Origin: Sneathiella sp.
GTDB taxonomy: Bacteria > Pseudomonadota > Alphaproteobacteria > Sneathiellales > Sneathiellaceae
Length of the DNA stretch: 48,539 nt
Direction of reading: 5' to 3'
Assembly (NCBI RefSeq): GCF_002694385.1
Contig: NZ_NZMB01000018.1
Location: 156,255-204,793, forward strand
Shown: one piece after another, positions 7,864 through 15,612 of the stretch
Numbering within the stretch: the first letter of the stretch is position 1
How the letters are laid out: every line of letters begins with the position of its first letter
Translations under genes and position numbers: made by a program
The notes under the pieces: model-generated
Told to the model about the DNA's origin: nothing
Database searches by the model: none
What the model saw: the letters and a program-made list of their open reading frames with translations, nothing else

Positions 7864-7892
7864 TCCGCCGTCCGATATCTGCGGGCGGCGGA
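7864..7892. terminator. GC-rich hairpin between convergent genes
   Basis: Ten-base arms (7864-7873, 7883-7892, one G-U pair) with a 9-base loop, between the hfa-like operon end and the heme A synthase end. No T-run follows on either strand, so termination is only suggested by position. Confidence 0.35.
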
Positions 7893-7908
7893 TCAACCTG
7901 CGCACCGT

Positions 7909-9027
7909 TCACCCGGCGAGCACGCCGCCAGCGGATTCCGACTGCCGTCCCCTCGCCCGCACCATATGCAACACATAGACGGCGGCGGCCAGCACCAGCA
8001 TACCCCCCGCCTGATGCTTCGCCCCCAGATGCACCGGCACAACATAGAGCAGTGTCAGAATACCGATAGCAACCTGCAACAGGATCAGCACGAGCAGGAG
8101 CGTGACGCCCCGACGAAGGGGCGCGTCCGTATCCTCGCCCCGGCTGATGAGATACAGCCAGATACCGGCGATCAGGATGGCATAGCCCAACATACGATGG
8201 ACGAACTGGATCGTTGCCGGATTTTCCAGGAAATTATGGAACCACGGCTGCAACTCCATGCCGCCCGGTGGGAAAAACTGCCCGCCCATCATCGGCCAGT
8301 CGGTATAGATAAAGCCCGCATTCAGCCCCGCGACAAAGCCGCCAACAAGGATTTGCAGAATAATCAGGCCCATCAGAAAATAGCTTGTCTGCCGCACCCG
8401 CGCACTCACCATGGCAGGCGCTTGCGTGCGATCCGACAGATCGAAAATGGTCCAGAGCAGCGCGGCGAAAATCAGGCTCGCCAGCCCCAGATGCGCCGTC
8501 AGGCGATAATGGCTGACATCGGGATGATCGACAAGGCCGCTCATCACCATGAACCAGCCCATACCACCCTGCGCCGCGCCGAGCAGGAAAAGAAACGCCA
8601 GCCGCGGGATGAGCCCGCGCGGGATTTTCCGAAACAGCAGCAGCAGCACAAAAGGCACGAAGAAGGCCAGGCCGATCACACGCCCCAGCACCCGATGCGC
8701 ATATTCAAAGGCGTAGATGCCCTTAAAATCATCGAGGCTCATGCCCTTGTTGATCTTCTGATATTCGGGGAAGCTCTTGTAGCGCTCGAACTCCGCTGTC
8801 CAGGCCTCCTGCGTCAGGGGCGGCAGCCAGCCCGTCACCGGCTTCCATTCCGTCATGGAGAGGCCGGAATTGGTGAGCCGCGTGACGCCGCCGAGCACGA
8901 TCATGGCAAAGACCAGCACGGCCACCACCGTCAGCCAGACAATCACCAGCTTGCGCCCGTCACGGCTTTTCCGGCCCTGATCCAGCGCCGCGCCCGGAAC
9001 GACGCCCTTTTCCATATCCATTGTCAT
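7909..9027 (-). CDS. ctaA: Heme A synthase, COX15/CtaA type
   Basis: An eight-helix inner-membrane enzyme that oxidises heme O to heme A for aa3-type cytochrome oxidases. About 372 residues from the ATG at 9027; ATG codons at 9021 and 9015 are alternatives, and none has a good ribosome binding site. Heme-ligand histidines sit in AHRVLGR (about residue 111), SHYRLTAH, VHRMLGY and AKHQAGG. The GGVTRLTNSGLSMTEWKP motif after the first helix marks the long COX15 class of alphaproteobacteria and mitochondria. It stands alone between convergent and divergent genes. Confidence 0.95.
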   Translation of the reverse strand: MTMDMEKGVVPGAALDQGRKSRDGRKLVIVWLTVVAVLVFAMIVLGGVTRLTNSGLSMTEWKPVTGWLPPLTQEAWTAEFERYKSFPEYQKINKGMSLDDFKGIYAFEYAHRVLGRVIGLAFFVPFVLLLLFRKIPRGLIPRLAFLFLLGAAQGGMGWFMVMSGLVDHPDVSHYRLTAHLGLASLIFAALLWTIFDLSDRTQAPAMVSARVRQTSYFLMGLIILQILVGGFVAGLNAGFIYTDWPMMGGQFFPPGGMELQPWFHNFLENPATIQFVHRMLGYAILIAGIWLYLISRGEDTDAPLRRGVTLLLVLILLQVAIGILTLLYVVPVHLGAKHQAGGMLVLAAAVYVLHMVRARGRQSESAGGVLAG

Positions 9028-9167
9028 GGCCCGCAAAATAGCCGAATTTCCCGCGATGGCAATATCCGACGGCCAAATGCGGCACTCCGTCGCAGGGGTG
9101 ACGGTGGATAGCTTGCCAAACCAGTAGATACTTGCATTGCGGGAATAATTGCCAGATATTTTAGGGC

Positions 9168-9938
9168 ATGGATCATCTTAGAAAATGGTTTGCAAGACCG
9201 CTGGACGAGGGCGTCACCGCATTTGGCTGGCTCGCCTTGATAGTTGGCGGAGGGCTGGCTTTATCTTTTTTCGTCCCATGGATTTGGTCAGAAGTAGACG
9301 GCAACGAAGGCAAAGGCGCTTTCCTTGGCGCATTAATTGGCTTTTCAGGTCTTATTTATGTTGCACACATTACGGGACGGCAAAATAGTAACGCTTTGGT
9401 CGAGCAGGCGGAAATAGACAGAAAAAACAAAGAAGTAGCTGAAGCAGAAAAAAAGGAACAACAGCTAGCCTACGTCATTGGTGCAATTAAAATAACATAT
9501 GCCGAGGAGAAGATATTAATTGGCCGGCTCACCCATGCGTATGGCCTAATACTCAAGGGAGAAGCTTTACCATTAAGTCTGTTGGCAGATGCGTTAGATA
9601 ATGAAAACTTTGGTCATATACATCTATCAGACTACAAATTGTTATTCGGACTTGATAGTAAGATCATACAGTTAGCGTTACACACAGCTCTAGTGTTTTC
9701 TGAACAAAAAACAACAATGAGCAAATATCGCGAAAATATTGAATTTGACAGACTCGTATTTCGCAATTTCCTTGAAAATACACTAATTTCTGTACAGTCA
9801 CTCTATCTATTACTGAAAGAGATAGCGGGAGTTCAGGACGACTCTGAATTCCTAAATGACACACTAAATGAGATAGAAGAATCCGCAAGAACTATACAGC
9901 TTATGTTGCAAAAATATCAGCCGCCTCCAACCCACTAA
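9168..9938 (+). CDS. A+T-rich orphan membrane/coiled-coil protein
   Basis: A 256-residue protein without recognised family. Two hydrophobic segments (about residues 17-38 and 50-66) are followed by a charged, probably coiled-coil stretch (about 72-100, Glu/Lys/Ala-rich) and a helical C-terminal domain. The gene is much more A+T-rich than its neighbours, with codons such as ATA and TTA that are rare around it, and it sits against the 3' end of tRNA-Pro, a usual integration point. This suggests horizontal acquisition, although no integrase or flanking repeat is visible. The architecture resembles small two-helix sensor or defence proteins, but that is only inference. The start has weak TTAGGGC upstream. 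Confidence 0.65.
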   Translation: MDHLRKWFARPLDEGVTAFGWLALIVGGGLALSFFVPWIWSEVDGNEGKGAFLGALIGFSGLIYVAHITGRQNSNALVEQAEIDRKNKEVAEAEKKEQQLAYVIGAIKITYAEEKILIGRLTHAYGLILKGEALPLSLLADALDNENFGHIHLSDYKLLFGLDSKIIQLALHTALVFSEQKTTMSKYRENIEFDRLVFRNFLENTLISVQSLYLLLKEIAGVQDDSEFLNDTLNEIEESARTIQLMLQKYQPPPTH

Positions 9939-9975
9939 AAAAGCCCCGAAACTGCATGGTTTCGAGGCTTTTTAC
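9937..9975. terminator. Bidirectional terminator between orphan gene and tRNA-Pro
   Basis: Arms AAAAAGCC(C/T)CGAAAC and complement flank a short TGCAT-type loop, with A-runs on one side and T-runs on the other. It ends tRNA-Pro on the minus strand and begins at the stop of the orphan gene on the plus strand. Confidence 0.85.
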
Positions 9976-9977
9976 AT

Positions 9978-10054
9978 TGGTCGGGCAGGCCGGATTTGAA
10001 CCGACGACCCCTTCACCCCCAGTGAAGTGCGCTACCAGGCTGCGCTACTGCCCG
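9978..10054 (-). tRNA. tRNA-Pro (anticodon GGG)
   Basis: Read on the minus strand: perfect 7-bp acceptor stem (CGGGCAG/CTGCCCG), D arm with 4-bp GCGC stem, anticodon stem CTTCA/TGAAG with loop CTGGGGG giving anticodon GGG, T arm with TTCAAAT loop, discriminator A and an encoded CCA end. It decodes CCC/CCU proline codons. It lies downstream of ihfA and the MerR gene, its usual alphaproteobacterial position. Confidence 0.97.
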
Positions 10055-10093
10055 TCATGTCCTGATGGGGCCATTCCGGCCCAAGGCTGGCGC

Positions 10094-10122
10094 ACTATAC
10101 TGAGCGCCGCAGGGAATGGCAA
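10094..10122 (-). promoter_or_regulatory. sigma70 promoter of tRNA-Pro
   Basis: Minus strand -35 TTGCCA (10117-10122), exactly 17 bases, -10 TATAGT (10094-10099), about 40 bases upstream of the tRNA 5' end. A GC-rich G/C stretch follows the -10, as in stable-RNA discriminators. Confidence 0.75.
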
Positions 10123-10152
10123 CGCCCGTTATGCCGATCGGGCGTTATTTTT
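10121..10152 (+). terminator. Terminator-like hairpin over the tRNA-Pro -35 region
   Basis: Perfect 8-bp arms AACGCCCG/CGGGCGTT (10121-10128, 10139-10146) followed on the plus strand by ATTTTTT. It points opposite to every gene around it and its left arm covers two bases of the tRNA promoter -35. It may stop antisense transcription. Confidence 0.45.
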
Positions 10153-10220
10153 TAAAGGAGATGAAAGACACGCAAATCCGGGCGGAAACCGCCATCTGCA
10201 TCGTGCTCCCGCCTCCTCTG

Positions 10221-10673
10221 TCAGGCCAGCATTTCCTTCAGCGCCTTGAGATCTGCGAGCACGCCGCGGAGCTGGGCCTTCGCGTCATCGGAAAGCGGCC
10301 CCTCGGTCGTTGCCGCCGGGTCATTGGCTGCGCGGACAAGCGCCGGATTCCCCTCCGACCGGGTGGCGGAAATGAGCGCGTCCACATTGTCGATGCGCCC
10401 GCCCTGCTCTTTCAGCAGTTTCTGCGCCCCGCGAATGGTGAAGCCATGCTTGTAGAGAAGGTCGCGAATACCGCGGATCAGCTCGACATCGGAGGGACGA
10501 TAATACCGCCGCCCGCCGCCGCGCTTGAGCGGTTTGACGACCTTGAATTTCGTCTCCCAGAAACGCAGGACATGCTGCGGCACGTCGAGCTCTTCCGACA
10601 CCTCGCTGATGGTGCGGAACGCCTCTGCCGACTTTTCCCGTTTTTCCGCCTCTCTCGCCACCTTATGCGCCAC
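10221..10673 (-). CDS. MerR-family transcriptional regulator
   Basis: A 150-residue regulator with an N-terminal MerR winged helix: [22 protein letters not shown] (about residues 19-40, in part) then the [20 protein letters not shown] region. The C-terminal part is a short helix and lacks the cysteines of metal sensors. The protein is the one found directly downstream of ihfA in most alphaproteobacteria; its target is unknown. GTG start at 10673, supported by AAGGG six bases upstream; it overlaps the ihfA end by 11 bases, so the two are co-translated. Confidence 0.92.
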   Translation of the reverse strand: MAHKVAREAEKREKSAEAFRTISEVSEELDVPQHVLRFWETKFKVVKPLKRGGGRRYYRPSDVELIRGIRDLLYKHGFTIRGAQKLLKEQGGRIDNVDALISATRSEGNPALVRAANDPAATTEGPLSDDAKAQLRGVLADLKALKEMLA

Positions 10674-10968
10674 CGTTACCCTTGTTGATCTTGTCCTTCA
10701 GGACATGGGAGGCACGGAAGACAAGAACCCGGCGCGGATTGATCGGCACTTCTTCTCCGGTCTTCGGATTACGACCCACGCGGCCCGTCTTCTGACGGAC
10801 CTGAAGGCTCCCGAAGGAGGAAATCTTTACTGTTTCACCGGCCACCAGCCGGTCTGCGATTTCGGACAGGACTGCTTCGACATGTTCAGCGGATTCGTTG
10901 CGTGACAACCCCACTTCCTGATAAACAGCCTCCGCCAAATTCGCTCTGGTCAATGTATTTTTCGTCAT
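10663..10968 (-). CDS. ihfA: Integration host factor alpha subunit
   Basis: A 101-residue DNA-bending protein of the HU/IHF family that forms a heterodimer with IhfB and acts in recombination, replication and promoter architecture. Seen: the helical N-terminus ([20 protein letters not shown]), the beta arm with the [11 protein letters not shown] motif whose proline intercalates into DNA, and [12 protein letters not shown] at the end. A possible promoter upstream is TTGACG followed 16 bases later by TAATCC. The coding end overlaps the MerR gene. Confidence 0.96.
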   Translation of the reverse strand: MTKNTLTRANLAEAVYQEVGLSRNESAEHVEAVLSEIADRLVAGETVKISSFGSLQVRQKTGRVGRNPKTGEEVPINPRRVLVFRASHVLKDKINKGNGGA

Positions 10969-11160
10969 GATGATACCCCGTTAGTCTCTACAGGATTATC
11001 AAAGCAAGGGGACGCGTCAATCAGAAAGCGGCGATTTGGGCCTGCAAGCTGAAGAAAAGCCGGTTTTTTGGCAAAAACGGTCGATAACCGATTGAAATTG
11101 ATCAGGGAATTAGCAATGGAAAAGCCTTCGCGCCAGAGAGATTCGCGATTCCTCCCGCCC

Positions 11161-12132
11161 TTACCAGCGAACCAGCGCCGAGCCCCAGGTAAATCCGCCG
11201 CCCATCGCCTCCAGCAACAGAAGCTGCCCCCGCTTTATCCGTCCGTCGCGCACGGCTTCATCCAGCGCGAGCGGCACAGATGCAGCCGAAGTATTGCCAT
11301 GTTTTTCAACGGTTAGAACTACTTTCTCAGGATCGAGTTTAAGTTTCTTACCGGTTCCATCGATGATCCGCTTATTGGCCTGATGGGGAATTAGCCAGTC
11401 AATGTCAGAGGTTTCGAGCCCCGTCGCCTCGAGCGCCTCATGGACCACGCTGGCGAGGTTGGTGACGGCATGGCGGAAGACTTCACGCCCCTCCATCCGC
11501 AGATAACCGGTCGTCCGCGTCGAGGACGGGCCACCGTCCACATAAAGGAGGTCATGCTTTTCCCCGTCTGAATGCAGATGGGTGGTGAGGATGCCGCGAT
11601 CATCGGACGTTCCAGCCCCGTCCATCGCCTCCAACACAATGGCGCCCGCGCCATCGCCGAAGAGGACGCAGGTGGTGCGATCCTCCCAGTCGAGAATGCG
11701 CGAAAAGGTTTCCGCCCCGATGACGAGCGCGCGTTTCGCCTGACCGGCCTTGATGAAATTATCCGCCGTCGCCAGCGCGAACAGAAAGCCGCTACACACT
11801 GCCTGCACATCGAAGGCGTAGCCGCGCGACATGCCGAGGTTCTTTTGCACGACCGTCGCACTGGCCGGGAAGGTTTCATCCGGCGTTGCAGTGGCAAGCA
11901 CAATCAAGTCGATGTCATCGGCCTTGAGGCCGCCCATTTCCAGCGCCGCCCGCGCCGCATGGGTCGCAAGATCGGAGGTCAACTCCCCCTCAGCCGCGAT
12001 ATGACGTTGGCGAATGCCGGAGCGGGCGACGATCCACTCATCGGATGTATCGACCATTTTGGCCAGCTCATCATTGGTCAGGATGCGTTTGGGGAGATAC
12101 GATCCGGTGGCGGTAATAACTGAACGACGCAT
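11161..12132 (-). CDS. fabH: 3-oxoacyl-ACP synthase III
   Basis: KAS III, which condenses acetyl-CoA with malonyl-ACP to begin type II fatty-acid synthesis in the cytoplasm. It has 323 residues. The catalytic triad is complete: C113 in QAVCSGF, H250 in IPHQANKRI, and N280 in [19 protein letters not shown] (about 158) is the usual thiolase-fold loop. It follows plsX by 12 bases, so lipid initiation and phospholipid acyl transfer are co-expressed, as in many bacteria. Confidence 0.98.
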   Translation of the reverse strand: MRRSVITATGSYLPKRILTNDELAKMVDTSDEWIVARSGIRQRHIAAEGELTSDLATHAARAALEMGGLKADDIDLIVLATATPDETFPASATVVQKNLGMSRGYAFDVQAVCSGFLFALATADNFIKAGQAKRALVIGAETFSRILDWEDRTTCVLFGDGAGAIVLEAMDGAGTSDDRGILTTHLHSDGEKHDLLYVDGGPSSTRTTGYLRMEGREVFRHAVTNLASVVHEALEATGLETSDIDWLIPHQANKRIIDGTGKKLKLDPEKVVLTVEKHGNTSAASVPLALDEAVRDGRIKRGQLLLLEAMGGGFTWGSALVRW

Positions 12133-12144
12133 GGGTTTCCTGTT

Positions 12145-13290
12145 CTAACCGGCATCCTTGACGGTGTCTGTGGCTTCAACGGACGTGGCTAACTTTTTCG
12201 AAGACGGGACAGCGCCCTCACGCTGATTTTCCCCGCTATCAAAACTGGAAGCATTATTGCTCATTTTCTCCGCCATATCAAAGGTCTCGAAATTTGAGCG
12301 CATTTTCTCGATCATATCATCGGATACCATTTCAATGGCAACCCCGATGGCGTTGGCGAAGCCGGTTTCATCCGTGCCGCCATGGCTTTTCACGCAGAGG
12401 CCGTTCAGACCCAGCAATACGCCGCCATTATAGGCGCGCGGGTCCAGCCTTTCCTTCAGGATGTTCAGACCGCCGCGGGCAAAAAGATAGCCGATCTTTG
12501 ACATCAGGGAGCTGCGGAAACCGGCCCGTAGAAAATCAGTGAACAGCCGGACCACCCCTTCGGCAGTCTTGAGTGCGACATTGCCGGTAAAGCCGTCCGT
12601 CACAATCACATCGACAACGCCGCGGGTGATATCGTCCCCCTCGACAAAGCCATGATAATCAAAGGGCGGGTTTTCAATGGCCTTCAGCCGCTCCCCCGCC
12701 TCGCGGATGGTATCGTTGCCTTTCAGGTCCTCGATCCCGACATTGAGCAGCGCAACCCGCGGCGGCACACGGCCCAGAACGGCGCGGGCAAAATCGGCCC
12801 CCATGAAGGCGAACTGTACAAGATTGTCGGCATCGCACTCCACATTGGCGCCCAGATCGAGCATAACCGTCTCACCGCGCGGCGAGGGCAGCACGGAGGC
12901 AATGGCCGGGCGGTCAATGCCCGCCATCATACGCAGGGAAATCTTCGCCATTGCCATCAGCGCGCCGGTATTCCCGGCCGAGACAATGGCCCCCGCCTCT
13001 CCATTGCGCACAGCGTCAATGGCAAGGCGCATACTGCTCTTGCGGCCCTTGCGAAGCGCCTGGCTGGGCTTGTCCTCGGATTTGACAGCCTCATCGGTGT
13101 GGCGAAGCTCACAAAGCGCGCGAACAGATGGATACGCCCGCAGGAGTGGTTCCAGCCGCGCCTGATCGCCGAACAAAAGATACCGGGCCTTGGGAAACTG
13201 CACACGCACAATATCAATGCCCTTAATAACGATGTCAGGAGCGTGATCTCCTCCCATCGCATCAAGGGCAATGACAATATTATCGGGCAT
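12145..13290 (-). CDS. plsX: Phosphate acyltransferase PlsX
   Basis: PlsX converts acyl-ACP to acyl-phosphate, the donor for PlsY in phosphatidic acid synthesis; it is a peripheral membrane enzyme. It has 381 residues, longer than the usual 330-350 because of a Ser/Asn/Thr-rich C-terminal tail of about 45 residues. The start IALDAMGGDHAP is the family signature; other blocks are ALRKGRKSSMRLAIDAV, GAIVSAGNTGALMA and TDGFTGNVALKT. It lies between rpmF and fabH in the conserved order. Confidence 0.97.
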   Translation of the reverse strand: MPDNIVIALDAMGGDHAPDIVIKGIDIVRVQFPKARYLLFGDQARLEPLLRAYPSVRALCELRHTDEAVKSEDKPSQALRKGRKSSMRLAIDAVRNGEAGAIVSAGNTGALMAMAKISLRMMAGIDRPAIASVLPSPRGETVMLDLGANVECDADNLVQFAFMGADFARAVLGRVPPRVALLNVGIEDLKGNDTIREAGERLKAIENPPFDYHGFVEGDDITRGVVDVIVTDGFTGNVALKTAEGVVRLFTDFLRAGFRSSLMSKIGYLFARGGLNILKERLDPRAYNGGVLLGLNGLCVKSHGGTDETGFANAIGVAIEMVSDDMIEKMRSNFETFDMAEKMSNNASSFDSGENQREGAVPSSKKLATSVEATDTVKDAG

Positions 13291-13331
13291 ATTTATATCC
13301 GGGTCCGGCTGTCCTGGTCAGCAGACGCCGA

Positions 13332-13517
13332 TCAGAGGATTTCGCTCGTTTCCAGGACCTCACGGTCACCATAATGACCGCAGGAGGAGCAGATATGGTG
13401 TGAACGCTTCATTTCGCCGCAGTTCGGGCATTCCTGAACCTGCGTGCCAACCAGCGCATCATGAGCCCGGCGCATGTTGCGCTTGGATTTGGTGGTTTTC
13501 CTTTTTGGTACTGCCAT
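13332..13517 (-). CDS. rpmF: 50S ribosomal protein bL32 (zinc form)
   Basis: A 61-residue large-subunit protein. It begins [20 protein letters not shown] and carries four cysteines (C30, C33, C43, C46) in two CxxC pairs that bind zinc, so this is the zinc-containing C+ paralogue type. It sits upstream of plsX and downstream of the DUF177 gene, the standard arrangement. Confidence 0.97.
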   Translation of the reverse strand: MAVPKRKTTKSKRNMRRAHDALVGTQVQECPNCGEMKRSHHICSSCGHYGDREVLETSEIL

Positions 13518-13601
13518 TTTCCTAGTCTTTCACTTCAGTGCCCTGCCGCGGCGGGGCGGTATCAAAATCCACAGTGAGATGAAACGCCTCTACTCTTCAT
13601 A

Positions 13602-14156
13602 TCACTTCTTGTTCATCAAGTCCTTCAAATTTGCAAAGGGTTTGTGCACCCCCTGCTCTTGTTTGGCCCTCTCCAGGGTTTCTTCGTTATCCATCAGCTC
13701 TGGCGCGTCCGCGCTACGCGGATAGGGGTCAAGCGCAAGCGCGATCTGTTCCGTTATCATATCCGCCAGATTCAGGCGACTGCCCACAATCAGCTCCGGC
13801 AAATCCGGCTCTTCCATGCCAACGACTTTTTCCGCCTCCTCGATCACGAGGTCACCGGGGTCGAAGGTGTAGAACACCGTAAATTCCACGTCAATCGCCT
13901 GCGAGACCGGTTCTAACGTCACCACACAGGCCTGGGTCGCCGTTGCCGTCAAACGTCCCGTCAGCTCGATCTGCCCGCTGGCGCCGCGCCGGGACAGCGA
14001 TCCGCGCGCATGGACATCAGAAACCCCTTCAATATCAAGGGACTTAGCCAGCGCCGCGTTTTCCGATTCTGTCGCAACGACATCGAAAGTCATGGGCTCT
14101 CTCCCCAGACGTTCGACATTAATCCACCGCGCGAAATCTCCGCCGGTCTCCTGCAT
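13602..14156 (-). CDS. YceD/DUF177 family protein
   Basis: A 184-residue member of the DUF177 family, whose bacterial members (YceD) accompany rpmF and have been linked to 23S rRNA accumulation. The core has the typical TATATQACVVTLEPVSQAIDVEF block with a single cysteine, an acidic DPGDLVIEEAE patch, and EPLIVGSRLNLADMITEQIALALDPYPR-like residues near the C-terminus (given here only approximately). I use the ATG at 14156 because AAAGGA lies eight bases upstream; longer in-frame starts are not supported. Co-directional with rpmF. Confidence 0.88.
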   Translation of the reverse strand: MQETGGDFARWINVERLGREPMTFDVVATESENAALAKSLDIEGVSDVHARGSLSRRGASGQIELTGRLTATATQACVVTLEPVSQAIDVEFTVFYTFDPGDLVIEEAEKVVGMEEPDLPELIVGSRLNLADMITEQIALALDPYPRSADAPELMDNEETLERAKQEQGVHKPFANLKDLMNKK

Positions 14157-14335
14157 TGCGACAATTCCTTTCAAAACCCGCACCCGTTTGGCCCGCAGGA
14201 GCGATCCGGCGGGCAGGCGATTCGAAGGCGCGAAAATACTGGTTTCGCCGTCTGCGGTCAATGTTTTTGTCGCCCGGCTAAAATCCCGCAGCGGAAGCGG
14301 CCTTTTCCATCCTTCGGATCATCAGATTGTGCGCC

Positions 14336-14878
14336 TCACTCCTCCGGTACCGGGCCGAAATCAGCCCGCCCGGCCAGCAGCGGCGCAGCACCGACGGCCG
14401 TCATATATGCATCCGCCGACCGCACATAATCGGCCAACAGCCTGACAGCCGCATCCGGCACTTCCTCCGCCGTGCCGTAGTGATTGCGCCGCAGCGCATC
14501 TTCCAGCGGCTCCGCCCCGCCATCCAGCGCCGCGTCATATGCCGCCACCCGGCCATAGAAGGCTTTGGCCATCTTCTTGATATGCTTGCCGACACTGAGA
14601 TCGCCAATTCCGATTTCGCGCAGGCTCTGATCCATATCGGCGAACATCTGATCAAACAACGTCTGAGAAAGTTTCTGCGCCTGCTCTCCGCCCCGGCGAA
14701 GGTGGCGCATGACAAGAAAGGCATGCAGCGTGATCATTTCGAACCGGCCATCGACCGTATCGGGCACGCCCGCCTGCTCATAAAAGACCGGCGTTCGCGC
14801 GCGGCGCACGATATCGCCATAAAGCGCGGCCGCCGGTTTTTCCAACGAATGACGGCGAAACAGTCTTGAAAGGATCAT
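14336..14878 (-). CDS. Ubiquinol-cytochrome c chaperone family protein (CBP3-like)
   Basis: A 180-residue protein of the CBP3/UPF0174 family, related to the mitochondrial factor that helps cytochrome b assembly in the bc1 complex. Seen: short amphipathic N-terminus (MILSRLFRR), a Y-G-D-I-V-R-R-A-R-x-P-x-F-Y block from residue 20, FEMITLHAFLVMRHLR (about 46-61), and SQTLFDQMFADMDQSLREIG. AGGGGAG precedes the ATG. It is divergent from bamE and upstream of the DUF177 gene, the common alphaproteobacterial order. A 179-base gap to the DUF177 gene holds nothing I can name. Confidence 0.9.
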   Translation of the reverse strand: MILSRLFRRHSLEKPAAALYGDIVRRARTPVFYEQAGVPDTVDGRFEMITLHAFLVMRHLRRGGEQAQKLSQTLFDQMFADMDQSLREIGIGDLSVGKHIKKMAKAFYGRVAAYDAALDGGAEPLEDALRRNHYGTAEEVPDAAVRLLADYVRSADAYMTAVGAAPLLAGRADFGPVPEE

Positions 14879-15030
14879 ACGACTCCCCTGCCCTTGCGGC
14901 GCATATCCGGGCGGTGTTCAAAATCTGCCTGCATTTATCAGAAAATTTGACATTTCCCAAGCGTCAGGCCATTTATATGCCTGAATTACGCATTACCGGG
15001 TAGATAGTCAACCGAAAGCCGCGCCGATCC

Positions 15031-15489
15031 ATGAACACAGGGAAACTGACGACAGGATTCTGCATTGCCGCCCTCGGGCTTGCCCTCGCGGCCTGCGAAC
15101 CCATCAAGTCCGATCAGGGCTATCATTTTGATGCGGAACAGGTGGCGCAGCTTCAGGCGGGCGTCACCACCAAGGATATGGTACAGGAGATCATGGGCTC
15201 ACCCTCCGCCATCACCACCTTTCAAACTGAAGGCGATTCCTGGTATTACATCAGCAGCAAAACAGAACATCTCGCCTTCTTTGCAAAGGAAGTGACGGAG
15301 CGGGAGATTCTCGTCGTCAAGTTCGATCTCAATGATGTGGTATCAGAGCTTGAAGGTCTTGATCTCACGGCCGGAGAGGAAGTCCAGATTGTCGAGCGGG
15401 AAACTCCGACCGGCGGCCGCAAGCTCGGCCTTCTGGAGCAGCTTTTCGGCAACCTCGGCCGCTTCAACCAGGGCGGCGAGGGCCAGTAG
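15031..15489 (+). CDS. bamE: Outer membrane assembly lipoprotein BamE (SmpA/OmlA)
   Basis: A 152-residue lipoprotein of the beta-barrel assembly machinery. The signal ends at lipobox LAAC with Cys22. The SmpA/OmlA domain runs from about residue 35: QLQAGVTTKDMVQEIMGSPS, then WYYISSK, then VVKFDLND. It stabilises BamA-BamD in other bacteria. The C-terminal 40 residues are charged and variable. The start has only a weak ribosome binding site. It is convergent with hppA. Confidence 0.93.
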   Translation: MNTGKLTTGFCIAALGLALAACEPIKSDQGYHFDAEQVAQLQAGVTTKDMVQEIMGSPSAITTFQTEGDSWYYISSKTEHLAFFAKEVTEREILVVKFDLNDVVSELEGLDLTAGEEVQIVERETPTGGRKLGLLEQLFGNLGRFNQGGEGQ

Positions 15490-15559
15490 TAGCGCTGCTC
15501 TCTCACATCGGGCAGGCTCAAGCAAAGCCGCCTTCCCGCGTCAGCATATATTCAGAAGT

Positions 15560-15592
15560 AAAAACCCCCGGCCCAAAAGCCGGGGGTCGTTT
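15560..15592 (-). terminator. Terminator of hppA (also covering bamE)
   Basis: Perfect 8-bp arms CCCCCGGC/GCCGGGGG (15565-15572, 15579-15586) with six-base loop. Read on the minus strand the hairpin is followed by five T. A TCGTTTT on the plus side may let it stop bamE transcripts as well. Confidence 0.88.
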
Positions 15593-15612
15593 TATCCGCT
15601 CTGCTCTGCTGC

